From Glossina fuscipes (Eukaryota > Arthropoda > Insecta > Diptera > Glossinidae), in contig NW_023998493.1 in NCBI RefSeq assembly GCF_014805625.2, positions 2,617,722 to 2,681,721 of the forward strand: 64,000 bases of DNA, given 5' to 3'. The notes beneath the pieces were generated by a model. It was not told where the DNA came from. It worked only from the letters and a program-made list of their open reading frames with translations, and made no database searches. The stretch's first letter is position 1; each line of letters begins with the position of its first letter. Positions 24,986 through 35,169 of this stretch are shown one piece after another. Both the position numbers and the translations under genes were made by a program.

Positions 24986-25094
24986 AAGTATTTATTAGGA
25001 AATTATATGTATGGCATCATTAACATTCCAAAAAATTTTATTAAAAATTGTGTGTAATCTTCTTCGGAAGCGAATAAATTTCTTTTACTTGTAT

Positions 25095-25545
25095 CCAAAA
25101 ACGCATAACTTCCATCGTTATATTTGCAAAATTAAATTAATTGATTTTGCTTAAGATATGGATGGGCTACAATTTGATGAGTTCGTGGTATAATTGTGGC
25201 TTCTTTAAGTAAACGTTCAGTTTTTTTACGTTGAAGTTACGAATTTCGATATTTTTATAGAGACCGTGTTTGACTAAATATTCCATTGCTTGTCATGTCC
25301 AAACGTAGTACACATCAGCAAGCCAAACCTTTTGTTTTTTGATTGCAAACAGTTCATCGTCGGGCTTAAAGCATATTGGTGTGTGCATAAAATACATATC
25401 TAAATAATCTAAACCCAAATTTTCTAAACTCTTTTTGCAACTGCGTAAAACATCATCATGGACATAAATGACACATTGAAAAGCTCAACTCCTTAAGGAC
25501 AGCGATACGATTTAAAGTAGTTGTAGTGTCATATGCAAACCTTTT
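25095..25545 (-). pseudogene. Aldo-keto reductase pseudogene fragment
   Basis: Family knowledge: AKRs are (beta/alpha)8 NADPH-dependent carbonyl reductases. Read on the minus strand from about 25,460: DDVLRSCKKSLENLGLDYLD, MYFMHTP and FKPDDELF. This is the LDYxDLYLIHWP segment with the catalytic His retained. It continues with VYYVWT, a TGA, then QAMEYLVKHGLYKNIEIRNF, the family's WxAMExLVxxGLxKxIGVSNF. After a one-base shift in an A-run the frame reads ERLLKEATIIPRTHQIVAHP and YLKQNQLI, a stop, then FCKYND, matching RLLxxATIxPVxNQIExHPY. Upstream to 25,545 the match is weak (EKVKRF, TTTTLNR). The N-terminal barrel with the catalytic Asp and Tyr, and the C-terminus, are absent. At least two stops and one frameshift make it nonfunctional. 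No introns are apparent in this piece. It lies just upstream of LINE copy A, in the same direction. Confidence 0.8.
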
Positions 25546-26927
25546 TACTTTTTCTCTTGAATTTGTTTATTAAATGCAGCTGCGAAGCTCAAAGAATAAT
25601 AATAAGATATATGTAAATAAATAAATTTCTATTCATTTCTGTTACTTCTTTTCTAAAGTTTTATCCATTGTTTATAGAATTATTCGCAAGGTAAGCACAG
25701 GTTAACATCCGGATCGGAATACTTTCACTGTTAGTTGCTTGCTGACATATTTTTATATCAAGCGATTTTTTGTTTTGAAGTTTCGTTACGCAAAATACAT
25801 CGAAAGTTATTAAGCAAGCCATTTCATATAAGCCGTAAAACGAGAATTTCACGATTACTCCAATAGGCGTAAGAGTGCAGGTCCAAATGGGGTGCTGATA
25901 ATTTTTGGGCAAAATGGAAAATGGGTACCCAGAGTTTTAAAAACAATTTATTATATAGTAAAGGAAGCTGCTACGACGACTGACGTTCTTATTTTATTCA
26001 TTTCTGTCCCGATATTTGATTAAAAATTTAAAATAATTTAAAATTGATTCGTAATAATGGATCGAAAAAGAAATCAAGTTTGCCCAATTTGAACCACATA
26101 AAGCAAATTTGTTTATGAGAGAAATTAGAATCAAATGGGTCTGTTTTTTGAACTTCACTCCGTACATTCCACAAAAGTGGCCTACAGTAGCAATTTAACA
26201 GAAAACTTAACGATAGGGAATTTGGTCACGTAGGTCTACTTTTTTGATTCCAAATTATGGAAGAGCTATTATAGAAAGCAAACTCTTGTAGCAAAGCATG
26301 AGCTTGCATAAACTGGCGTTGCCTGTCTACTGGTTAGCTTTGCTCGTCTATAATGTTCTAACTTGTTTTCTTTCCTTAATCTTCCTGCATTGAATTCTTA
26401 CGTTTTATTGTCTTGATAGGACACTAATATAGTTCATGATTAGGGCACAAGTAAAAATTTAACTAAAATCAAGTATAATCACCCTAAAGAAGAGGAATGG
26501 ATGTTAAGCAAACAATAGCAAATGGAACCAGGATATGGAAGCTTAAAATTATTATAAATTTGAGTACTTATTAAAATCTATTGTTTGTTTTATATTGTAG
26601 CTTTGCATGCATGTAATTATGAACTATATGCTAATAACTGCTTGGGAATCAATGTAAACAAATTACATACAACATAAGCAAAACTACAAACATAATTACA
26701 GTATGTAGAGATGCAATTAACGGTAATAAGGAAAGCATATAGTCATCTTTGTTTAAATATGAGTGAGATAAACTATCAATACCCATTTGCACCATTATAT
26801 TATTTACAAAACACCCAAATAATTAAATTATGAGAAGTTTCCATAATGCAACCAATAAAGGTATTTGTAAATGAATGCTAATCCTCAAAGAAATTTTATT
26901 GTCACATACAACAAGATATGCACACAT
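25546..26927. other. Gene-free stretch
   Basis: AT-rich, with no recognised coding sequence on either strand. The 83-codon minus frame at 25,661-25,912 does not continue the aldo-keto reductase homology. Nothing else stands out until the TAA tract. Confidence 0.5.
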
Positions 26928-26953
26928 AATTATTATTATTATTATTATTATTA
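26928..26953. repeat. (TTA)n / (TAA)n tract at LINE 3' end
   Basis: About eight trinucleotide repeats. On the minus strand they read as (TAA)n directly after the last unique bases of the I-clade LINE, the tail type known for I elements. Confidence 0.85.
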
Positions 26954-27050
26954 TAATTTTAGTCTAATGAAATAAAATCTTAGACTAAAAAAAAAAAGAC
27001 ATTGAGCACTAGCAGCACAGGCTATCGGCTCTAATATAAATAAATGTACA

Positions 27051-27330
27051 TTAGATAATGAACTTAGTAGTATTAATAAAGTAATATATAGAATTTATAT
27101 TCGGCTCTGAAGCTGATTTTAGAATATCCAAAGGGTTAGTGGTTCTAAATGCAATACTTCTAGCCAAGGAAAAGTTAAGGCAGTCGCAGAGAATGTGCTT
27201 TATAGTGAGAGTTTGTCCACAACTGCAGATTGGGGAGGAAGACTTCTTCAAGATCCATTGGTGAGTTGCAATTGTATGACCAAGGCGAATTCTCGAATAT
27301 GTTTGGATCTTCGTTTTCTCAACATTTGTT
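27051..27330 (-). pseudogene. I-clade LINE ORF2 C-terminal zinc-finger tail
   Basis: After a frameshift from the RNase H frame, the minus strand reads SRIRLGHTIATHQWI and then CSCGQTLTIKHILCDC. This is the CxC-x8-H-x4-C motif that closes ORF2 in I-type LINEs. Loss of phase at about 27,340 separates it from RNase H. Confidence 0.8.
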
Positions 27331-27353
27331 GGTGGAGTTAAAGGTGGAGTTAA

Positions 27354-29613
27354 TTAAGGGTTAATGGAAGAGTAGTGTTGATGATAGTATTGTAAATTTT
27401 CTTCTGCAACTTTCTCTTTAACTTTTCTTTCAATGTATCTTTGAAGATCCAACTTTTCCATGACATCATCCATAATTAGAGGAGCAGAAGCAGCATACTT
27501 TGCCGCTCGAACAGCCTGCTCATTTCCCAATATACCGATGTGACTTGGTACCCATAACATTTTAATTTTTCCGTCGGGTGTAGTAATTATATTCCTTAAT
27601 TTGTTGATGGTGCTCCATCTCGAAGCCGACGGGTTCTGAATAGCTTGTAATACAGACAAACTGTCGGTAACAATGACGGTTTTGAGTTTGTTTTTATGGG
27701 CAAGGTTCGCAGAAAGAAGATTGTTGATTCTAACTTTGAACCGCCGATGCGACATGAATGATTTGATGTAGTTCAAAAATGTAGGTCCAACATTCCATGA
27801 TTTCAAGAGTTTTAAAATAACATGAAGAACAACTCTGTCAAGTGCTTTTTCAAAATCAATTGAGAGAATTGTTACATGCTTTCGTTCGGAAATTGCTTTG
27901 CTCGTGAAAAGATCAATATGTAAAAGAGCGTCTATGCACCCTCTACCCCGCTTGAAACCAACTTAATGCTTTGTAATCAGGTTCTTGGATTCAAGAAACC
28001 AAGATAATCTAGATGCCATAATCTTTTTCAATACCTTTGAGAGGCAAGATAAAAGAGAGATTGGGCGATAGTCCGATGCGATGGAGGCATTTTTTGATTT
28101 TGGAATTGGAACAACTGTAGCCAGTTTCCATATGTAGGATATACGGCCAGTCAAAAATATCGTATTATATAGGTCCAGTAATTTTTTTTTACTAGACTTA
28201 GACATAGCACTGATCATTTGGTATGAGATGCGGTCTAGACCAGGTGACCTCCCCTTCAAATTGGACAGACAACTTCCAAGTTCTAAGGTGGATATTCAAT
28301 TTTCCAGGAACATGGCACATCTATCAATATTATTTGAAAGAGATATTGGAGTCCTTTTATTTTCGGTGAAAGCACTGGATAAGTTGCTGTCAGAGGAGTA
28401 CTCGCACCACATCTGTCCAAAGTAATTAGAAATATCATGTGCGTCAGTTAAAGTTCCATTGGGAGTGCAGATGGCAGAGATGTCTTTCAGATTTGAAGTC
28501 CCATTAAGTCTGTTGATTTTGTTCCAGACAACTTTCATTGATGTATTTCTGTGAATTATTTTCGAAAAAAGTTCGAAACTAAGTGCCTTTGACTTTCGTA
28601 ATTCTTTCATGAATGGAGCATTGACCTTTTTGTATAATAATAAGTGATCCTGATCAGGACATCTCTTAAAGCGGTGCCATAAATTCATTTTGGTTTTCCT
28701 CAAAAACGAAAGCGTGTTGTTCCACCAAGGAACCCTAGCTCGTTTGAAAGAGGTGTTAGATTGAGGAATAGAAAGATGAGCAGCCGTGCGAATCGCTTTA
28801 GACATAATAGCAGCATCATGGTTGCAGTTTCCGTTAAATGGCTTTGAGTTCAAAAATGACTCCACCTGTTTAGAGTAATTGATCCAATCCGCTTTATCTA
28901 GGAGGAATTTGGCCTGTTTTGCTGGAGTAGCAGAGGACGTTGAAAGTTTAAGATCGATTATGATTGGAAAGTGATCACTATTATGCAGATCAACAGAAAT
29001 AGACCAGGACACCAAAGAAAGAAGTGAGGGAGAGCAACATGTTAAATCAATATGTGAAAAAGTATGATGAGTTGAAAAGTGCGTTGGTTTTCCATCATTT
29101 AAAATGCAGAGATTGCTTTGAAAGAAGGCCTTTTCTAAAACAGTACCGCGAGTGTTGTTCACTGTTGAGCCCCAGATGGTATTCCAGCTGTTGAAGTCGC
29201 CGCATATAATTAATGGGGGGAAAGTATGGAGAATAAATTGTAGAGTTCTTGCTGAGAAAACGATTGCGAAGGTGGAATATAGAGCGAAAGCACTGTAAAT
29301 TTTATGTTTAACATTATCTGTATCGCTAGGGCTTCTATATTAGAGCTTAAATTTATGCGTTTGTGAGGTATACTTGATTTTATAAAAACACCATTTCCTT
29401 GTTTGAAATATAAATTTTTATCAGCATTCGTGAAGTATTAAGTAAATGATTAGGATGGAATAGGATTAAAAGAGGTTCTACAATGAGTCTCTTGAAGCGA
29501 TTTAAAGGGTGGACTGAAATCATTTACGATTGTAAGGAGTTCATCAAAATTATTAAGAGTCCCTTAATGTTCCATTGTAGAATTTTAAGAATTTTATTTA
29601 ATTGCAGTGACAT
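27354..29613 (-). pseudogene. I-clade LINE ORF2: endonuclease, RT and RNase H, deleted
   Basis: The ATG at 29,613 gives KILQWNIKGL (endonuclease start). Then come LQETH (catalytic Glu), ICGDFNSWNTIWGS, and ILNDGKPTHFSTHHTFSHID with DLHNSDHFPI (final His motif). The endonuclease is thus recognisable end to end, with one frameshift and two stops before 29,400. The frame at 28,296-29,162 is open for 288 codons. RT begins with GRSPGLDRISYQM, WKLATVVPIPKSK and DYRPISLLSCLSK (27,963-28,259). SIDFEKALDRV (27,831-27,860) carries the first catalytic Asp. At about 27,710 the frame passes from MSHRRFKVRINNLLS (RT) straight to AHKNKLKTVIVTDSLSVLQ (RNase H), so YADD and the start of RNase H are gone. The last RNase H Asp is Val (GNEQAV). 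Dead copy. Confidence 0.88.
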
Positions 29614-29924
29614 GGAGTGGAAAGTAGGTTAAGTTGACATGTCAGCGTCTCCGTCGATAATGTCACGATAAGAATTTTGCGTGAATAATTTGTTCTTACC
29701 AGCAGAACAATCTCTACTTAGGTGTTTGCGTAAATTTGAAGTGCAGCGAGTGGGCACACGTGAATGACTTGAAATTGAAGGTTGATTAATGGATGGAAGA
29801 TTAGATTCATTACAGCTTGTAATTTGTTGAGTAGAGTTGAGAACTGGTGAATCTGGGGATTTAGTTTAATAGATTTTGGCATATGTGTTTGTTATTTTAA
29901 TTTTTTCAATATTTTCTGCTGTTT

Positions 29925-30675
29925 TCATTTTTCAGTATTATCTTTGGCGGGCAATGGAACTGGTTTGGCAATGTAAGTTTTGGTTGTTGGTAGAACAGGT
30001 TTTTCATTATAAGGAGTTGCATTTAAAGGCTTATTAGGCAAGTTTAGCGAGGCGACAACAGCGTAGGTGTTCCTTTTGTTAATTCTTTGGCTTCCAGATG
30101 GATTAATTTCCCGGTATTTGCGTCGCGTTTCACCCATGCTACATTAATTTTCTGTTTTGATCTTTAGAATTGCACGCATTTGTATAAAACGTGGGCATTG
30201 TTTGTCTAACGCCGTGTGTTGATCGTTGCAATTTAAGCAGAAGCTACGCGTACAGTTTTCAGGGTGTGGAGGAAGACCACAGTTAGTACAGGATGGAGGA
30301 CTGATGTATCTTTTTGCCGCATGAACCAGACGTTTGCAGTTTTTACATCTCATGGGATTTGGAATGTAGAGTTCTACTTTACATTTGTACCAAGCTACAT
30401 CAACCGTTGCCGGTAGCCGATAGCGGTCAAAAGACAAAATAATTCTTCCTGTAGGAGAGCAAGTTTATCCATCGTCATTTAATTTGGTGAATTTGTAGAC
30501 TTCAGTCCCTCCTTGACTGCCCATTTCGCGCACAATTTCATCTTCCGAGTTCAGTTTGTCATGCAGTTTAGCGGATATAGCGCACAAATTGGCTAATGAT
30601 TTAGAATTTATGAGCTTTTCGGTTGCGCTCGGTTTCCCTGCCAGGACAAGTAAATTTGCAGAAAAAGAAAGCGAA
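29925..30675 (-). pseudogene. I-clade LINE ORF1 (nucleic-acid chaperone), N-truncated
   Basis: One continuous phase from about 30,675 to 29,925, interrupted by two TAA codons (near 30,467 and at 30,144-30,146). It reads ANLLVLAGKPSATEKLI, then ILSFDRYRLP, VAWYKCKVELYIPNPMRCKN and three cysteine knuckles. These are a partial CxxC-x4-H, then CTNCGLPPHPENC (C-x2-C-x4-H-x3-C), then CLNCNDQHTALDKQC. A basic tail follows (ETRRKYREINP, TYAVVA). In I elements ORF1 is the RNA-binding, nucleocapsid-like partner that packages the element RNA. The part before ANLLVLAG, usually over 100 residues, is missing, although the upstream sequence looks like 5' UTR. This suggests an internal deletion near 30,680. 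Confidence 0.85.
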
Positions 30676-30829
30676 TATCATATCTGCGACAATCAGTTTT
30701 AGCAAAAGCACAAAAAACATACGAGTTAAACACAAAAAGACACTGAAAAACACCGAGAACAATTAAAAAAATCACAGACGAAAAACAAAACACAAACTAC
30801 TCAGACCACAAGTCGATGTCGAATTGTAT

Positions 30830-33664
30830 ACATAATAAATTCATATATGTTTCAGTTTTATGCCTATCTTCATTTTCTGAAGAATTAATTTTTAAAACAA
30901 ATATATGAAAATAGCAACTTATCGGTAGCGAAATATAACTTTTCTTTAAACCTCACGATTTAGCTGCTGTTTGCTTATACATGACTTTTATAATATTATT
31001 CACTCTACGCATCTAATTTTCAATGAAACGTGTTTAACATTTTATCATTCTTATGAATTCTCTAATTTTTTACATTCTGGCGCTCCACTATGGTCCGCAA
31101 AACTTCTTTCCTTTGCCAAAAGTATTAAAAGCTAAAATAACACAATTTCTTGAGCGAAATTTAAAATTGTACTATATTTTTGATGTCTTAACCGAAAATC
31201 AAAAAAAAAAAAAACACTAAATTGTGTTTTGAAAATTTTCGCTGTAAAATGTAAATATAACATAAAAATATTTCGCAAATATTTGATTTTTATTAAACGG
31301 TACTTCAATTTAATTCATTATGAAAAATTGCTGAATTTTGAAACCTTTTTTCTTAAAAGCCGCAAATCGAAATAAACTACTCCCGAAAGTAGACTAATTT
31401 CGGTTTTCGGTCTTATGGTTAGCAATCATAAACATTTTGAAAGCTTTGGTACATTCAGTAAATAAAATAAATTCGAAAGATTTAAAAGACTTCTCGGAGA
31501 AGTGATATTATTTTTGCTTAGTTAAGGTTTGTTTATATTGTTTTTATAAAATTGATCTACATGCCATCATCCTACTCTTTTATATTAACTCTTTTCCCCA
31601 CGCGTTCCTTTCTAAAAATTCAAGGAAAACAACCATAAAATAATGAAAATAGTACTGCTTGCAAATGTATCAAATAATTTCAACGTTGACTTGTCGTTAC
31701 GTCGGTAATTGGTATGATATAAGAACAAAATTGTTTTTCCGTCGATTTGGAATATTTTCTATTAGATGCCAACAATGAAACCATAGTTAGAGAACGTCGA
31801 AAAATTGAGTTTTGGGCAACGAAAGTGGTATTGCGAGCCGTAGTGAGCTCTGCACGATCCTACGTATATCAAGAATATTTCGAGACTACTGCTCTTTTTA
31901 TTCCGATCAAGTCTCAGTCTAAGTGTTAAAATCTCTTTTAATTCATGGCCACTAACTTCTAATCTTTAATAAACTTATTTGCAAATTACCACAAAGTGTG
32001 AAACAATAGCTGGGCTATGTTGATATGCGCATTATTTTACGGTCGTTTTGAAATTATACGTGAAGACTTTATTTTCCAAGAAATCTTAGGTTGTGGAACG
32101 ATGAAAAATTATACGGAAACCTCAAGGCATTAGTTAAGTTTATGTTAAGAAACTGCCCGCACTATTTGAAGAAAATTTAGTTGCAGTTGTACGTACACGC
32201 TTTTATAATAAGACCGGAAATGATTTCCTTAAAGCTAGTGAAAACTGCTAGTCGACTCGAACGACTTTACGAACCTTCTGGAAGGCTTTGTATTACTCGT
32301 AAACAAGCAGATATTTTTAGTCAATCTTTACTTGCGTAAGCTTTTATTGACAATTTTCGAGTGAAATGTAAATCTTTCGTGAAGTTGTGGGTATTTTTAA
32401 AGCGGACTGCTCTATGCGGCCCCTCTTCACTTAACATAAAAAATTATAATAAATTCCCTAATATAGAAGAATTATAAAAAATGTAAACAGTTTCTGGAAA
32501 AAAATTTTTTTTTGGGCAGTTTTTTTCATGCGGCTCTGCCTACCGCACAAAAATAACGGAATATGTGCGGAATATTAGTGTATTACATTTCAAGGGAGCA
32601 TAATTGCACAAGAAAAAAAATGTGATTTTTGTGTAGCATTTGCATATGTAAGTACGTATATATACATATTTGCACGAATGGTTATACCTATAATATCGGA
32701 AAATTTCTGATGTGATTCGTGTATAGTACTATATGTATATGTACGTATATATATATTTGCCTGAACGGCTGTACGCTGTATAGCTGTATATAAATATCTA
32801 AGATTTCTTTGATTATTTCAAGTTGCACGGTTAAACACTGAACACTTCAACAACAACTAATGCATGTATTTAGTTACATGTTTGAGCTTAAGAAATTTAT
32901 GCATATGTTTAACGAATAGGCTTGGTATCAAAGTAAATCATACTATAACGTTCCCGAAGCCTTTCAAGTTGTGCTCCAAAACCAACACATGAAAGCACTA
33001 TAGTAGGACTTAGCCCCCAAATAAATATCGTACACCACATCGTTTAACACAGTTATTTATATAGAGACTTTAGCAAAATAAGTCTCTATATGGGGAGTAA
33101 TCGAGAGAGTGGTGTGGTCCTAGCCATTTTCAATAGTGTTCGTTCTTGGGCGAAAGCGCGTCAGTGTAGCCAATCCCATCAAAATATCTCCAAAATTGCG
33201 ACTTGTTGGTTGAGCACAAGGAACCACCATAGACGGAGGCGCGGATGGATAAGCAAACCGAGATCGATGTACAAAGTGATTCCGAATTGATCGGCGTTAT
33301 TACGATGGTTCGATCTCAAGTCGTATAGAATGATGATTACATAAGCCCATACTTAAGGTACCCAAGGTACAAAGATAAGGTACGGCAAATGCCGTAGGGT
33401 ATAAAGAGTAAACGAAAGTTTATTGTTCTACTAAAAGCATCAAGGTTCTCATTGCCATAAGTTGTTTTTTACGTGCCCCTTAATTTTTGAACAAAGCTGT
33501 TGGCTTTTTGTTCATCTTTCATTTGTAATCCCTAAGAAAATTATTTTTCACATGTGCGGATTTCGTATTATGCAATGGTCACTGTACTTACAGACGAGAT
33601 AAAAAATTATTACAAATGAAGGTTCAACGAAACAATAAAAGGAAACGATGATGCTTGTAAGATT
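30830..33664. other. Gene-free AT-rich stretch
   Basis: No recognised coding sequence. A diverged direct repeat around GTACGTATATATA and ATTTGC occurs at about 32,652 and 32,741 (89 bases apart). The 66-codon frame at 33,090-33,290 and the 60-codon frame at 31,747-31,929 have no domain. Confidence 0.5.
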
Positions 33665-34365
33665 TTCCAAAAGATATTCTATATATAAAAAAAAGATTGT
33701 GAAATTATATTTAAAAGAAACAAACCAAAAATTTTTAAAAGGGGCTCTGTTAAGCGGTTAACAGAATTATGTTAAACGAAGGCCCGTGGGGATTTAAGTG
33801 AAAATATAGTTAAAGTAGAACTTTTCGACAATTTTTTTATAAAATATTATAAAGAAAACATAACTTTATGCAAATTAATTATTATTTGGAGAGACAACAT
33901 TTTTACACTATGTCATAGATCACGTTGATAAAGCGAAAGAAAAAATGAAACCAGCACATTCCCCTTTCATAGCCATTCCAACGATGGGCAGGGTCTATTA
34001 AGTTTTAACATGGTATTTTTGTACGAGAACTATACCGTCGTCCGTAAAACGTGTTTGTAAATTTTTCTAGACTTACCTGCAATAGTTTATGAGTAATGAG
34101 CCAAAAACCACTTTTTATTCCTCTTGAAAAGTATACATGGTGCTGTGGCTCATTTTCAATAACAAGAACTTTCAATATTGCTGCCAAATTTTAAATCGAT
34201 GGCTTCATTTTTGCGATCAGGAGAATGTTTACAATAGACATTGCACAGATGGACAGACGGACGTATATGGCTTAATCAATTAAGAATCTCATGCCGATTA
34301 AGATTATGTATACGATGTGAGATCTCTGATGCTTCCACCTGTGCGTTGCAAACTTTTTAAAAAAA
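33665..34365 (-). repeat. DINE-1/INE-1-like repeat, copy A4 (hairpin subfamily)
   Basis: Minus copy. From 34,365 downward it shows TTGCAACGC, ATTAAGCCATATACGTCCGT (34,274-34,250), CTGTCCATCTGTGCAATGTC, CTCCTGATCGCAAAAATGAA, ATTGAAAATGAGCC, TTTTTGGCTCATTACTCATA (about 34,100) and ACGGTATAGTTCTCGTAC. Past that point it continues to 33,665 with a 3' segment found only in copy A5: CTTTCGCTTTATCAACGTGA, then a palindromic hairpin and TTTTTGGTTTG. Copies A4 and A5 are in inverted orientation about 2 kb apart. Confidence 0.75.
33746..33765. other. Palindromic hairpin near 3' end of repeat A4
   Basis: TCTGTTAA pairs perfectly with TTAACAGA around a GCGG loop. The same hairpin is found at the matching position in copy A5 (36,645-36,666). 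Helentron/DINE-1 elements carry a hairpin close to the 3' end, which makes this a plausible terminal signal. Confidence 0.7.
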
Positions 34366-34706
34366 TTATTATATAAATATAAAAATATCATGAAAATAAA
34401 ATAGCAAGATCGTGAAAGTAAAATGAAAAAGTCATGAAAGTAAGTTCTGAAAAACGTTTCATGGGACTTTGAGAACAAAGGTCTGAATATAAATTCGAAT
34501 TTCACTGCCGAAGACACCTGCCATATCTTTTAAGAAAGCTTTATTCATACATATTGAACAAATTTGTCCACAATTAAATGGATTTTCGGTGAGATCGGTT
34601 TAAAATATTTAATGGGGTTTTAGACGGTATCAAAAAATTTCATAACGATTTAGTTGACATAATTCATTACAAAAAAAAATAAAAAAACATCACCGCAACT
34701 GTTGTC

Positions 34707-34719
34707 CTACTTGGAAGTA
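34707..34719. repeat. Target-site duplication of SINE-2, left
   Basis: CTACTTGGAAGTA, identical to 34,898-34,910, bracketing the SINE. Confidence 0.92.
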
Positions 34720-34897
34720 TTATTATTATTGTTATTATAAATTTAGCCAGAGAATCAATTCTAAGACTAAAGTCTTAAAGCACTAGCATCAAAGACTTTC
34801 GGCTTTATTAAAAATTCTACCACACTTGAGATTTGAACCAGCGACCATTGAATTGCTTTTCGAGACTCTTGCCTTCTCGGTTACTCAGGCGAATATA
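34720..34897 (-). mobile_element. tRNA-derived SINE, copy 2 (complete)
   Basis: A 178-bp element in minus orientation between perfect 13-bp duplications. Its head, read on the minus strand, has a Pol III A-box-like GAGTAACCGAGAAGG (within 34,871-34,890) and a B-box GGTTCAAATCT (34,829-34,839), both tRNA-type internal promoter elements. The tail reads AAAGCCGAAAGTC, GATGCTAGTGCTTTAAGAC, then CTAAATTTATAATAAC and a short (TAA)n run. Bases 34,720-34,808 match the 3' end of the I-clade LINE at 26,931-27,032, so that LINE's machinery probably moved it. It aligns along its length with SINE-1 at 46.7 kb. There is no protein-coding content. Confidence 0.88.
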
Positions 34898-34910
34898 CTA
34901 CTTGGAAGTA
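34898..34910. repeat. Target-site duplication of SINE-2, right
   Basis: CTACTTGGAAGTA, identical to 34,707-34,719. Confidence 0.92.
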
Positions 34911-35169
34911 ATCGAATAACATTCTTTAGATTTCGCCCTGCGGTAGTCTTAAAGAAGTAGCAATCATTTCTTTATCCATTTAATTATCATTTGATGAAAT
35001 GATTTTTGAATTTTGAAATGAGTCGGCCCTTAAGCTAAGTATTAAGTTCTAAGTGTTGTCCCCTTGGGTTTCACGAGTTTCTTCTTCGACCATTTCCCAT
35101 ATGACGGACTATATCATATCATCGTATTCTCAGTCATATGTATAACCGTAGGGCTGTTTGCAGTCTTTT

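Larger units (their letters stand above)
22455..24988 (-). mobile_element. CR1/Jockey-type LINE, copy A (5'-truncated, internally deleted)
   Basis: Read on the minus strand, the element runs from the middle of the AP endonuclease (about 24,985) through a linker and reverse transcriptase to a 3' UTR ending near 22,455. The 3' half aligns with the second copy at 39,958-41,280: the RT thumb, the ORF end and a UTR block containing TGTGTACATGCTT are shared, with roughly 85% identity over the RT part by eye. There is no RNase H, consistent with CR1/Jockey-type elements. The RT C-terminal region (LGFIKRWSKEL...VEKQFLLFALRNLGWDP) resembles dipteran CR1 elements. The copy is dead: 5' truncation, several frameshifts and a deletion of the RT core near 23,590. 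No target duplication was found. Its 5' end lies about 100 bp from the aldo-keto reductase pseudogene. Confidence 0.85.
26931..30829 (-). mobile_element. I-clade LINE, nearly full-length but internally deleted
   Basis: Minus-strand element with, in order, a possible 5' UTR (30,829 to about 30,680), ORF1 with zinc knuckles, ORF2 (endonuclease, RT, RNase H), a C-terminal CCHC-like motif, a short 3' UTR and a (TAA)n tail. RNase H together with the TAA tail places it in the I clade. The 7-base ACATAAT flanks both ends (26,924-26,930 and 30,830-30,836). This could be a target duplication but is short and AT-rich. ORF1 lacks its N-terminal part and ORF2 lacks the second half of RT, so the copy is defective. 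Its last ~100 bases are shared with the SINE copies at 34.7 and 46.7 kb. Confidence 0.85.

Noticed and set aside
26924..30836. ACATAAT on both sides of the I-clade LINE as a target-site duplication
   Set aside because: Only seven AT-rich bases, and one copy merges into the TAA tail. It is mentioned in the element entry but not listed as a feature.
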